Shown here in pieces: positions 51,556-63,649 of a DNA stretch of 64,000 bases (within the stretch, counting starts at the first letter, position 1; the number at the start of each line of letters is the position of its first letter). The notes beneath the pieces were generated by a model. The model ran no database searches. It had not been told where the DNA came from and saw only the letters and a list, made by a program, of their open reading frames with translations. The stretch is from the NCBI RefSeq assembly GCF_000208745.1, contig NC_030858.1, positions 3,144,566 through 3,208,565 on the forward strand. Reading direction: 5' to 3'. A program made the translations under genes and the position numbers. This DNA comes from Theobroma cacao (Eukaryota; Streptophyta; Magnoliopsida; Malvales; Malvaceae).

Positions 51556-51576
51556 CTCCTCCTCCTCCTCCTCCTC
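51556..51576. repeat. TCC trinucleotide microsatellite
   Basis: Six to seven TCC units lie within the presumed ERECTA leader. CT-rich repeats are common in plant 5' untranslated regions. Confidence 0.8.
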
Positions 51577-51720
51577 ATTCTTATCGTTGCCCGGTAAAAG
51601 AAAAGTCATCAAAAATCTAAATGTGGTAAAGGAGAATAAACAATAATAGGGACAGCAGCAGCAACAACAACAAAGTATCATAAAAAGTATACTCATTTTT
51701 CTTTCTTCGTCATCATTTCC

Positions 51721-51865
51721 ATGTCAGTGAGTCCAGTGGAGCAGTAGAGAAAAGAGGAGAGGTTTTTGCCCGGGGTTTTTCGAGTGCTTGAAAAGAGACG
51801 TCGTCGTTCTTTTCTTCTTTCTCCTTAGCTGAGATATGGTGTGGGTGGTTTTGTTTGAAAAGTAA
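51721..51865 (+). promoter_or_regulatory. Two short upstream ORFs in the ERECTA leader
   Basis: ATG at 51721 reads eight codons to TAG (51745-51747). ATG at 51836 reads nine codons to TAA (51863-51865), ending 21 bases before the ERECTA ATG at 51887. CTCCTTAG at about 51821-51828 could be a 3' splice site of a leader intron, which would decide whether the first frame is in the mRNA. Regulation by these frames is inferred. Confidence 0.4.
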
Positions 51866-51886
51866 GGGATCGTCTTGGAAAGTTTA

Positions 51887-54800
51887 ATGATGGCATTGGC
51901 ATTTCGTTTGGAGTTTATCTTCTTGGTTTCTCTCTTCTATTTGGGTTTTGCTTTTGTGGATTCAGAAGATGGTAAGTGTTCCATTATGTTAGAAATGACA
52001 GAGGGTCTTTTTTTATTATGTTTCATCTGGGTTTTGTTTGGATGCTCTGAAAATGTAAGAAAACAATGGCAAGTAAAGTTTCAAGCTTTTCTTATCAATT
52101 TTTAAAGATTACCCTTTTAATTCTTTTTCAAAAATGGCTGCTGGTTCACTGTTTTCTACTGATTTTGAAATCGAGCTCCTTGCTTTTTGAGTGTTTTCAT
52201 TTATTGTTACAGTTATGGACCATGGTTGAATAAAAAAGCTTTTGATTTTTAACTTTTTCTTTTTAAAATTTGAAGATAGGTTGATTGTTTTTGTGTTGTC
52301 TGCATTTCTACAATGAAACTAAAATTTCGTGTTTTTGTCTATGTTATGTAATGTAATGAAGGAGCAACACTGTTGGAGATAAAGAAGTCGTTTAGGGATG
52401 TGGACAATGTTCTATATGACTGGGCGGATACGCCATCTTCAGATTATTGTGTCTGGAGAGGGGTCACTTGCGATAATGTCACCTTTAATGTCGTTGCTCT
52501 GTAAGTTCTGATGCTATTATGCGTTCACTTTGGTGTCTTTGCTATTTTTTTTTTACTTTGTCTTGGCACTGTCATTCTTGATGGTAAAATGTTTCTTGGT
52601 TTGCCAAAATTTGGTTTCTCCCCCACCCCTTGTCAGCTGATGTTTGTTTGTTATGGTTTCTGGCACTGTAGTAATCTATCAGGCTTAAATCTTGATGGAG
52701 AAATCTCACCAGCAATTGGAAATCTTAAGGACCTCCTCACTGTGTACTGTTCTTTATTCTCTGCCTTCTCTTTGAAATCTAAGCTATTTTTTTCCTTCCC
52801 CTATTTCGGTATTTTTAGTTAGAAAGATTTTTAGTATGAAGTGTACGATATAATTAATGAGTTTGGTAGAAAAAGAGGTATATTCTCCTGAACTCTCCTC
52901 ATCTTGTATTTTAGATGAATTGTTGAAGCTAATGGAGCCAAAACTTATTTGCTATTGTGAAATGAAATTGTAATGGATTTGGGTTGAGATTGATAAAGGT
53001 TATGTCTTATGTGATCAGTGACCTCAGAGGCAATAGTCTCTCGGGACAAATTCCAGATGAGATTGGTGACTGTTCATCTTTGAAAAGCCTGTAAGTGGTT
53101 TAGCAGAAAAGTGCTCAAGAATCTGACATTGTAGATGTTATTTTGAGAAAGTTTACATAAGTAGCTTGCAAATTAGTTTGAACATTGTTCACCGGTGTTG
53201 TCAGGGACTTGTCTTTTAATGAGTTATATGGAGACATACCTTTTTCGATTTCAAAGCTGAAACAACTGGAATTTTTGTAAGTTACCTATGAAGCATGGCT
53301 CACTAGACTGTGTTGCTTGAATTCTTGGTCTGCTCAGTTTTAATAGTTTGAAGTTTTTTGGATGACCGTTCAGAATTTTGAAAAACAATCAGTTAATCGG
53401 ACCAATACCTTCAACTTTGTCACAGATTCCAAATTTGAAAGTTTTGTAAGTTGTTTCTTCCCATTTCTTCACATTGCCTCACAATTCACTGATGAGTCGA
53501 TGAAAGTTTCATGCCCTGACTACTTGTGGCATACCGGTTCCAGGGACCTGGCACAAAATAAGCTTGGTGGGGAAGTACCGAGGCTCATCTATTGGAATGA
53601 AGTGTTACAGTATCTGTGAGTGCAAAATAGTTACTGCACCCATTGATTTTGCTGTATAACAGTTCCATATGAAAGTTTCACATTTAATGATATCTTCCCA
53701 TGAATCCGAAGCCTAGATATTTCTAATTCTTTTATGTTCTTCCCAATTTTAGTGGCTTGCGAGGAAACAATCTGGTTGGTACACTTTCCCCAGACATGTG
53801 CCAGCTAACTGGTTTATGGTACTTGTAAGTTTCCATACTATCCCATTTTGTTATTCAATAATCTCATACTGTCATTGTATCTTTTGACATGTAAGGCTCT
53901 TTTCCGGTTTAATTTATGCTCTATATTGTTTGCAGTGATGTGAGGAACAACAGTTTGACTGGCAGCATCCCACAGAACATAGGCAACTGCACTGCCTTCC
54001 AGGTCTTGTATGTACTCATCATCTGCTCAATGAGGCCAAATGCTTTCAAATTTTCTAATATTGGTTGATAAAAAATATCTCTTATCTTGTTATTGGTAGG
54101 GACTTGTCCTACAACCAGCTAACTGGGGAAATTCCATTCAATATTGGGTTCTTGCAAGTAGCTACACTGTATGCGCCTGACATTTTCCTTTTTTCCCCGT
54201 AATGTCTATGTGCCTGCGTACTGTTAATTTATTAAGTGTTCTCATGTTGATTTTGTTGGGTAGATCCTTGCAAGGTAATCATCTTTCAGGGAAGATTCCA
54301 TCTGTCATTGGTCTGATGCAGGCCCTTGCTGTGTTGTAAGTGCCTCTTGTTCATATCTGCTTTGAAGTCCTTTAATCATTTGAAATCTTTCTTTTCCTTG
54401 TGTTACCAATCTTATGTGCTCACTTTATTGTGTTTCCAATCCAGGGATTTAAGCTGCAACAAGTTAAGTGGACCCATCCCTTCTATTTTGGGGAATCTGA
54501 CCTACACAGAAAAATTGTAAGTAGGTGCTTAGTGTTCATGTACTTTTAATATCAATTATTTTAATTCTCATTGCAGCTTGCTAGTTTTAGATACCAAATT
54601 AGAAGTATGATTAAACAGCTGCTAGTATGTTTCTACTTAACTTGTGTTCAATATTTTGATGGGAATACACCACACGCTGTAGATATTTGCATGGTAACCA
54701 ACTGACTGGATCTATCCCCCCTGAGCTCGGAAATATGACGAAGCTTCACTACTTGTAAGATTAATTTCTCTCTGTTTTGTCTTGCCTATTTGTAATGCTA

Positions 54801-57800
54801 GTTGGTCTCTACCCAACTGTTCTGCATTTTTAAAATGTGATATCTATAATCAGCCTATAACATATCAGTAATGTCAATGCGAATCGATGCAAAGTATGCA
54901 TTGTCAGCCTCTCAAGCACTGTTTTTGTGTTGCCAGCATCTCAAGCATTATTTTGCCTCATGCAGGGAACTGAATGATAATCATCTTACGGGGCATATTC
55001 CACCAGAGCTTGGGAAACTAACTGAATTGTTTGATCTGTACGTTAGTGTTCCTGGTTGTTCAATATTAATTGCTAGGTTCCTACTATATCATAAGCATTG
55101 GGACATCTTTTTGCAGGAATGTCGCTAACAATAATCTTGAAGGCCCTATTCCTCATAATCTTAGCTCATGTACAAATCTCAACAGCCTGTAAGCACTGAT
55201 CTAATGTCTGTAACTTTATTTCTTTTAATTTGAACTGTTTTAAGGAACTTATCTATTGCTTAATCTGATGATAGCAATGTGCATGGAAACAAGTTGAATG
55301 GAACAATTCCACCTGAATTTGAAAGGCTAGAGAGTATGACCTATCTGTAAGCTTCATTCTTGTTATTCTAAATGCTTAGGTCCAATGTTCATAATCATGT
55401 GTAATTTATTGCCTTAATGTTCCAATTTTATTAAATTAGTGAATTTTGTTGTGATGAATCTCATAAATCTAATTGTCTTCAAACCTCCTCAGGAATCTCT
55501 CCTCCAACAATATCAAGGGTTCAATACCAATTGAGCTATCCCGAATCGGTAATTTGGATACTCTGTAAGTATTAAGTGCACTAAGGCGTTCATCTTTGTT
55601 CATTTTATTGGTTCCTAATTCTTGTTTGTTTTCTCAGGGACATTTCTAACAACAAAATTAGTGGTTTGATTCCTTCCTCCCTTGGGGATTTGGAACATCT
55701 TCTGAAGCTGTGAGTGCTTCTAGAAAATGGTATCTGATTTTAATTGCTTAGCAAAGATTTTCACCTTACTATTGCTTTTTTTTTTGGTAGGAATTTAAGC
55801 AGAAATCATTTGACAGGAGTCATTCCAGCCGAATTTGGTAATCTAAGAAGTGTTATGGAGATGTAAGAAATCTAATTTTGCTGCCTTTAATAGGCTTAAG
55901 CTTTCTGTAGTCCTTGTTGACTTTGCGTCTTATGCTTCTACATTGTAGAGACCTTTCAAATAATCATCTCTCAGGCATTATTCCTCAAGAACTCATGCAG
56001 CTTCAGAACATGTTCTCATTGTAAGCAACTGTGTCCACTTGAATTGTGAATACTTTAGCTGTTGGCAAGAACATGCCAGTATATATGAAACTTTCGTGCC
56101 AGGTTACATTGTGGCATTTTTATGGCCTTAGAGATTTATTAGATGAATTATTTGAGATGGTCTTGACTTTGAATAGAATATTTGCTCTTTTTTATTTATG
56201 GATTATGGCTTCTAGTGGGATTTAAGGTCCCCAGACTTCTTCATGAAATGTCTTCAGCATTTTAATACCTTGGTTCAAAATAATGCAGAAGACTGGAAAA
56301 CAATAATTTATCAGGAGATGTGATGTCACTAATCAACTGCATCAGTCTTGCCATCTTGTGGGTTCATGGTTCACTAGATTTTTTGTTTTCCTTTTAATGT
56401 GGCTCTACCTTCAAAATGTACAGCAACAGTGGCATTATATAACCTTATAAACTCCGTGAAACATTGCAGAAATGTATCCTATAACAACCTTGCTGGTGAT
56501 ATTCCCACAAGCAATAACTTTTCAAGATTCTCACCGGACAGGTAAAATTCTACCGTTTTGCTCATTAGAATTCCTAACGGATAATCCTTGCAAAAAGCTC
56601 AATCTAGCTGCTACTTTTTTTCCTACCAAAGCCTAATTTCCAACTGACAACATCTTGTTAGCAGTTTTATTGGAAATCCTGGGCTTTGCGGCTATTGGCT
56701 TTCTTCTCCATGCCACGTGTCTCATCCCACAGAGCGAGGTAATTATGACCTTAGAGAGAGAGAGAGAGAGAGAGAGAAAGGTGTTTTTATCTCATATGAT
56801 GGTATTATGAGCAGACATAAGCTGCCCTAGACCTTCCATTTTTAAAGTAGATGGTTGACCTGAAGTTGTGAAGCTGAGAGGCCCTCATGACTTGAAATTA
56901 GTGACTAGCAAGATGAGCTACTACCTCATCAGTCATTTTGAATCTTACAAATAAGATTCTCAGCATTCAGAATCTTGAGTGCAAGAACTTTTTTTTCATC
57001 TATGTTGATACGATGATATCATTTTTGTTAAAGAGTTGTTCCTGATCTTAGATGATCAATATTTTCTTGGTTTGTTAAAATCATTCAGTTGCACTCTTTG
57101 GATGATTATTCATTTTGTTCTGTTCATTCTTGTCTATGCAGTTGTGATCTCTAAAGCAGCAATCCTAGGCATTGCACTTGGTGCCCTTGTGATTCTTCTA
57201 ATGATCTTGATTGCAGCATGTCGCCCACATAATCCTACACCTTTTCCAGATGGATCACTGGATAAGCCAGGTGCCTTCTCCTTTTGTGTGTAAACCTATG
57301 CAAGTCCTTTTGCCTTAGAGTATAGAACATAGGAATATGGAGAATGATTTTCTGAGTTTCGTGGTCCCATTTTGGGTTACCAAATTGAACAATTCTGCAA
57401 ATATCATCTAAGATTAATAAGGTGGTAGGCTAGACCAGGCTGCAATAATTTGGAAAAGTGGAAAATAGGAGATAGATTGGATAAGAAAATTAATTGTATG
57501 ATAGCATTACTTAATTGGTTTTTGTTTGTTATTTTAAATCAGCCTTCTTGTTGAAAATTGTGCCCCCTGTTATTGACTTGTGGACTCCTTAACTACAGTT
57601 ACTTACTCAACACCAAAATTAGTGATCCTTCACATGAATATGGCGCTTCATGTATATGAGGACATAATGAGAATGACAGAGAATTTGAGTGAGAAGTACA
57701 TAATCGGTAATGGTGCATCAAGCACAGTCTACAAATGTGTTCTTAAGAATTGCAAGCCAGTTGCTATCAAGAGACTCTACTCTAATTATCCACAGTGCTT

Positions 57801-59023
57801 GAAGGAATTTGAGACAGAACTTGAGACAGTTGGGAGTATTAAGCACCGAAATCTGGTCAGCCTTCAAGGATATTCTCTCTCCCCTTCTGGGAACCTTCTC
57901 TTCTATGACTATATGGAGAATGGCAGTCTTTGGGATCTACTCCATGGTAAGTTTGTGTTCTTAAAATGAAGCAGTACCTGCTTGTTTATATTGCTAAAGT
58001 CTGGTATTAGAATATGTTAGTATCTCTAGTTTCTCTCTATACTCATTTGACTCCACATGGAACACATTTTTTTCGTATCATCCATAGTTTTCTCTTTTTG
58101 AATTTTACAAATTCCAAGTATTCTTTTACTGCAGTTTCTACCAAGAAGAAAAAGCTTGATTGGGACACTCGTCTAAAGGTAGCACTTGGAGCAGCACAAG
58201 GGTTGGCATATTTGCATCATGACTGTAGTCCCCGAATCATCCACAGGGATGTAAAGTCATCTAACATTTTGTTGGACAAGGATTTTGAGGCTCATCTTAC
58301 TGATTTTGGCATCGCCAAAAGCTTATGCATATCAAAGTCTCACACTTCCACGTACATAATGGGCACCATTGGTTATATAGACCCTGAGTATGCTCGCACT
58401 TCCCGCCTCACTGAGAAATCTGATGTTTACAGCTATGGGATTGTCCTGCTTGAATTACTAACTGGAAGGAAAGCTGTAGACAACGAATGCAACCTCCATC
58501 AACTGGTTAGTTTTTTATCCATGTTCATACTTTGAAATCTAATGCTAACACTGATAGGAAATATAATGATCCTTATTTTGATTTTGATTGGATAGTTTAT
58601 TTTGGGTTTGTGCATAGTTTAAAACCTCAATTGGTATAACATGTGTATCAGATTTTATCCAAGACTGCCAATAACGCTGTCATGGAAACAGTTGATCCAG
58701 AGATCACTGCAACTTGCAAGGATCTTGGAGCAGTTAAGAAAGCTTTTCAGCTTGCCCTTCTATGCACCAAGAGACACCCATCAGATCGACCAACAATGCA
58801 TGAAGTAACACGAGTGCTAGGAAGCCTTATGCCATTGGACACCCCACCAAAACAGCCAAGCTCAATGCAACCAAGTCCTCTTCCATCTACCAAGGTGACT
58901 TGCTACAAGGATGAGTATGCAAATCTGAAGACTCCACATTTGGTCAATTGCCCATCTATGAGCACCTCAGATGCTCAACTCTTCCTAAAATTTGGAGAGG
59001 TAATATCCCGAAATAGTGAGTAA
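51887..59023 (+). CDS. ER: LRR receptor-like kinase ERECTA
   Basis: ERECTA perceives EPF/EPFL peptides at the plasma membrane and controls inflorescence shape, organ growth and stomatal patterning. 27 exons give 983 aa (Arabidopsis 976). First exons are 51887-51971 and 52362-52500; then 20 LRR exons from 52672-52743 to 56470-56541, mostly exactly 72 nt; the last are 56665-56738, 57142-57270, 57599-57946, 58135-58505 and 58652-59023. Domains: signal peptide (1 to about 24), the cap motif DYCVWRGV, about 20 LRRs, a membrane helix near 583-604 followed by CRPHN, and a kinase with [11 protein letters not shown] (glycine loop from Gly657), Lys678, HRD 773-775 and DFG 793-795. The tail [20 protein letters not shown] is typical of ERECTA rather than ERL1 or ERL2. 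Two adjacent Met codons open the frame; the second (51890) fits Arabidopsis equally well. Confidence 0.97.
56753..56776. repeat. GA microsatellite in an ERECTA intron
   Basis: About twelve GA units lie in the intron after the exon ending at 56738. Useful as a length marker; no function seen. Confidence 0.85.
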
Positions 59024-60860
59024 AGGTAGTTTGAAGCCATCAATGTAATATCAATATTCCAGGAATGAGCATTGAATGATTGAAGATATAATTGATGGGA
59101 AATTGTGTATAAAGACTTTGGTATCGATTGTTGTAGCTTAGAGAAAAAGGGAAACAAAGGATGGGACTTCAGTAGTAATAGATTTAAAAAAGATGCTAGT
59201 ACCACAAATTCATGCTTGTATATTGTACTACATATGAAATTATGGTAGTAATCTTGGCATTGTCTAAAGTGGGACCTCTGCATCTGGCAATAAAGCTTCT
59301 GGCCTGGTGGGGTTTACAGTTTCAGGCTCTGGAGAGTTGGGTGCTTGCAGCTCTGCATAAACTCATTATATGCGTGAGCCAGCAATAATGCACTGAGAAC
59401 TGAGAAGCCTTAGCTGGACTCCTCCGTCCTGGACCTAATCACTACACTCGTTTGAATGCCGAAAGATCACAATTGATTTGCTCTGTTGTCACCATCTTAA
59501 AGCTCTTGTTGGGCTGTGTGCCTCATCCCCATAAGTGGAAACTGTATCAGTTAACCCTCCTAGGGTTTCCCGCATTTTACTGATTCTGGTGATAGACAGA
59601 CGCACCAAATGAATAGCTCTGTAAAGTAAAAAAGATTCCACAAACTGGGATCAAGATAGTTTTCTTTTTTATGTTCTTTATATCTGTGAAAAAAGAAGTC
59701 AGATTCGTTATGGTTAACGAACACAAGCCATGCACAACTGAGTCAACCCGGGCCTGTGAAGAATATTGCATGTCAAAGTCAGTGGATTTGGTGATTTTAT
59801 TACAATAACATAAATCAAAGAATATTGCATGATCTTTGGAGTTAGACCATGTATTAGGGTCAACTCTTCATTCTCCACGTGGTTTCCTTTTTTGCATGAA
59901 TTAAAAAATCCTTCATTGACTCAGTTGTTGTGCATACCTTGTATTCAGTAACGCTTATTTGGATACAGTAGCCCAAACTCACGGCCTTATTTGGATATGG
60001 GTTTGGATTATCATTATTTGATTTATATGTATTTATGTTTAAAAAAGATTAAAAGAAGAGCTGGCCATCTACATTTGGTTGAAACTCCCTTCTGTTATAA
60101 GAGTGGTAAGCTTTGAGTTTAATGATCTTTTTACTGTTCTTTTTTTTTTTTTTTGGGGTTTGATCATTGATTTTATTCGTTTCTACAGACTTTGGAAGCA
60201 GTCACGGAATTTCAGATGCAGTGGCTGATTTCACTTTCACTTTACAGTGTAAAATGTCAGGTCAAAATGGCAATCATTCTCACCATCCTTCACTCCTTTC
60301 TAAAATCAACAAAGTACTAATGACGCTCACATTAAGGACACAGTTCCAGTTCTAGATTTGCCTAATTACCACAGGATTACACGTGCCAAATGACAAGAAC
60401 TTTCACTCATGTCTCATCTTGAATTTTTGATGGCGCCTGACTCCAGGCAGAAACCAAGCAGAGCTGACATGAATGATGCAGGGTGACATTGATATCTGGC
60501 CAGAGCTGCATGTTCAATTTTGTTTTGGAGTCTGAACAATTTTAAATGACTATAAGAGAAAAAAAAATTAAACGAGATGCAGAAAAAATAAGTCTTTGTA
60601 AAATCTTCTAGTTATTTCCTGAAGTATTGTTACATATCCAGGACCAGGCTTATCTACTGCTGTTCCTGCATTCTAAGCAGGGTTTATTTTTCCTTATTAT
60701 ATCATCTCTGCTGCATATCTCCGGTATCCTATTGGCCACCAGGGTTATCTGAAAACACTGCATAGTAGTTTTAAGTTTCAAGCTACTTAGCCCCCTGCAC
60801 AGTCAAAAACCATCTGTCAGCTCTTTCAATTTTGATATCGAGGCTTTTTCCTTCTTCATG
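59024..60860. other. Spacer between ERECTA and the MADS-box gene
   Basis: The left part is the ERECTA 3' untranslated region. The rest is non-coding as far as I can see. A 62-codon plus-strand frame at 60167-60355 has no recognisable domain and no splice partners. A T tract lies near 60140-60155. Confidence 0.5.
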
Positions 60861-60967
60861 CTACAAGTAGAACTTCTTGGCATCTTTTGCCCGGAAAATT
60901 CTATATTTCATGGGGAACGAACCTTTAAACCTTCTTGTCCCTTTTGCTGCTCCATTGCTAACTGACT
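60861..60967 (-). other. Candidate terminal exon of the MADS-box gene
   Basis: On the minus strand a good 3' splice site (TTTTTAACAG) is followed by an open frame of about 34 codons ending in TAG at 60861-60863, with a basic sequence including GTRRFKGSFPMKYRIF. It lies downstream of the MADS-box exons on the same strand, beyond the repeat-like region. A frame-compatible donor may exist at about 62244 (ACAA followed by GTAGAT). MADS C-termini are poorly conserved, so similarity cannot confirm it. Confidence 0.25.
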
Positions 60968-60984
60968 CTGTTAAAAACAAAGCA

Positions 60985-62220
60985 AGTGATCAGGGACAGA
61001 GCTAAAGCATTTTTAAAGAGAGACCAAACAGAAAGAGACATTAAATAATTAAATAAAATTTTATATATAATTCAATTATCATTTATTTAAAAAATTAAAT
61101 TAAATTCACAATATATTAGACATATGAAAAAATGTACATTAACAGTAATGATGGTGTCCAATATAAATATATATGACTGAATGAAATCATAAAAAATAGT
61201 CTCTCTCACTCTCTGCTTACAATAGTGGAAGAGAACATAATTTTTCGAATTCAAATGATTTGTCTATTTACCTTGTGTGTTATAGCTCTCATCTTATTTT
61301 CTATTTGCCTCTTAAATTGTTAAATAACCTATTGCGTTACCAGGTTGAACTATTAAGATATAATATGTTATTATAAGCTATTAGATTGAACTGTTAAGAT
61401 ATAATATATTATGATAAGCTTAGATTTATCTTAAAAGTTAATGGGTTTAAATTGCTAGACTTACTTTTATATTTTTTAAATTTGATAGATTTAGTATATT
61501 AGTTTAGAACATATTTGGTGGACTTAACTAGCAATATGCTAACTATAATGACTCTAATTTCATCAATTAGTTTGAGGAATAAGAATAATTATTAAATAAA
61601 AAAATATTTTGAGAGCCATTAAAATATATAATAAATAAAGTTATATTGAAAGAAATACAATTATTTTATTCCACAAATTTGTATGTATATTCTTATTATT
61701 TAAATTTTGCAATATACATTGTAGAAAGCATTAGTTATTCTGAATAAAATTATAAATAATAATACAATACTGCAACTTATATTTACGAATTAAATAATAA
61801 ATTGTTTATTTTAAAAAATTAAAATCATAAAATATAAAATCTACATAACAGAAAAAATAAAAACATGACAGGTAGAAGATAAAATCTGCATGACATAATA
61901 AAAAAGAAAAACAATAATATGATTGATGGCTCATATAAATTTGTAAAAAAAAAAAATCTATAGAAATTTAAAATATATGAGTAAATAAAATAGAAATAAA
62001 TAAATAAACATAAACAACAATAAAATAAATGAAAACAAAAAAAACATTAAAATCGAGTCACCTATATGAAATTATTTAATTTGTTATTCTTTGTTTGTAT
62101 TAATTATTAAATAAAAAATTATTTTGGGTGATCATTAAAAAATTTTATTAAAAAATTTATATAATATGTAAAAAATAAAATAAATTGGCGCCCCATCACA
62201 TAAGCAGGCTCCGCCTCTGC
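60985..62220. mobile_element. AT-rich repeat-like insertion downstream of the MADS exons
   Basis: This is a sharply AT-rich block flanked by GC-richer gene DNA. Related segments occur as direct repeats at about 61038, 61611 and 62127 (CATTAAA followed by TTAAATAAA/TTATATA-like sequence). A longer pair, AATTATTAAATAAAAAA with TATTTTG, occurs at about 61588 and 62101. The right edge reads AGAGGCGGAGCCTGC on the minus strand and the left edge reads GGGACAGAGCTAAAGC on the plus strand, loosely similar termini. It looks like nested or decayed element copies. The family is not identified. Confidence 0.4.
61345..61427. repeat. Two-copy tandem repeat, 41-bp unit
   Basis: TTGAACTATTAAGATATAAT followed by a TATTATAAGCT-like segment starts at 61345 and again, slightly diverged, at 61386. 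It lies inside the repeat-like block next to the MADS gene. The DNA is non-coding. Confidence 0.7.
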
Positions 62221-62416
62221 AAGTGATGTGAGTTTCATCAGTTCATGCATGCATTCACATCCATGTACATCTACTTGTGTGCATGCTAACACAAGCACAC
62301 AACCCATAGAAATTATCTTGATGCATGACTTCAGCTTGGTTCAAGTTAATTTCTTTCAAACAATCTTCGATTATTGAAAAGGAAATAAAATAGTAACATA
62401 TATCAACACTCGATAC

Positions 62417-63649
62417 CTTCCTGTTTCTGACTCCGTTGAGATATGCAATGAGATGCTCCTCCATAATTTTTATTTGCGATAGGTCCTCAACATTTTGTGG
62501 GTATTTCCAATCCCTGTCAAAGCAATGCCAGAAAACACTCTTCAAATATTTACTCACACATACGTAGGTACGCCCACATATATAATAAACTTAAATTATT
62601 TTGCAAACCTCAATATCTTGCTCTTCTCAGCAAGCTTTTCCTTCAGCTCCTTCAGTTGATCTTCATGTAACTGTATATAATGTAAAGCAATTCAAATTAT
62701 GGGTATTACAAGCAAACAAATTTGAAAAAAACAATAGTCCATAGTCATACCTTCAGGACATTGCTTCTGGGGAAAAAACCAAAAGGAAAAAACTTTATGA
62801 GCTGATAGGGTGCATTAAAAGATGACACAGCAAATTGCATTGAACGGAAAAGAAAAGGTAAACCTGTCTTCGGAGACGTTTCTTGGTAAAGCCTCTGAGT
62901 CAGAATTTGCATAAAATTTATTCAACAACTTCAGAAACAAACAAGAAAAAGAGTTAGAATTACAATACATTTATTTTTTACTGGGGATAAATTTCGTTTG
63001 CTTGATCAGAGGACCAAAACCAAATTAACAAAATGAAGCAAAGCTTCCCAAATTTGGGTTTGGGAGCTCGGGACCTGCCTTCATGGTGTAGTCCCTCCTG
63101 GTGACACACAAAACACAATCAACAATCCATCAGTCACCCAGCAAAGAGAAGAAATTGAGAAAATTTTAACTGTTGGTATTATTATCCATAAATGAACAAA
63201 GGGTTTGTGACCTTTCTTCACGCTCTTCCAAAGGCAATTTAGAGAGTCTCTCAACAACAGTACTTAAGTCCCTGTAATAACCAAAGTAATTCCAATCGCT
63301 AATTTAAACAGTAATGACTTCTCTACAAAGAAGATAAAGATTAGAAAGGAAAATGATGGCATATCCTGCTTTAATTTGGAAGATTAAGTAATTTATTTAT
63401 CTCGGATTTTAATTATAACAAAATAATCAAAATAAAAGGAAAAAAAAAAAAGGATTGAAATTACTTGTCCTGACCAACAAAAAGTGTTGGCTTGTCGGTG
63501 GGAGAGAACAACAAAAGGGCTAGATCAACATCACACAGTATAGCAAGTTCTTTAGCCTTCTTAACAAGGCCTGCTTTGCGCTTTGAATATTTTGCCTGTC
63601 TTGCCTTCGCACTTTCCAATCTCTGGATTTTTAGCTTTCTCCTTCCCAT
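62417..63649 (-). CDS. MIKC*-type MADS-box transcription factor, AGL30/AGL65-like (3' end unresolved)
   Basis: Coding-order exons that join in frame: 63465-63649, 63212-63271, 63079-63097, 62864-62928, 62751-62766, 62609-62670, 62417-62513 (168 codons so far). Residues 1-60 are a MADS domain (MGRRKLKIQRLE, SKRKAGLVKKAKELAILCDV, ALLLFSP) that binds CArG-box DNA. The rest (LSTVVERLSKLPLEERE, LHEDQLKELKEKLAEKSK, DWKYPQNVEDLSQIKIMEEHL) resembles the I and K-like region of MIKC* proteins, which act mainly in pollen. Exon 3 must end at AAG followed by GCAGGT, a GC-AG intron, to keep the frame; exon 5 is only 16 nt. Variant residues in the MADS domain (RRK, AKARQAKYS) suggest a diverged member. Beyond 62417 the frame stays open to about 62255, but the true 3' exons are unclear. 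An upstream in-frame ATG at 63706 is less likely as start. Confidence 0.8.

Noticed and set aside
51226..51696. 156-codon open frame on the minus strand upstream of ERECTA
   Set aside because: It is composed of Cys, Glu and Lys runs reading through trinucleotide repeats, and it lies over the candidate ERECTA TATA box and leader.
60167..60355. 62-codon plus-strand frame between ERECTA and the MADS gene
   Set aside because: No domain, no consistent promoter or splice context; its length is expected by chance.
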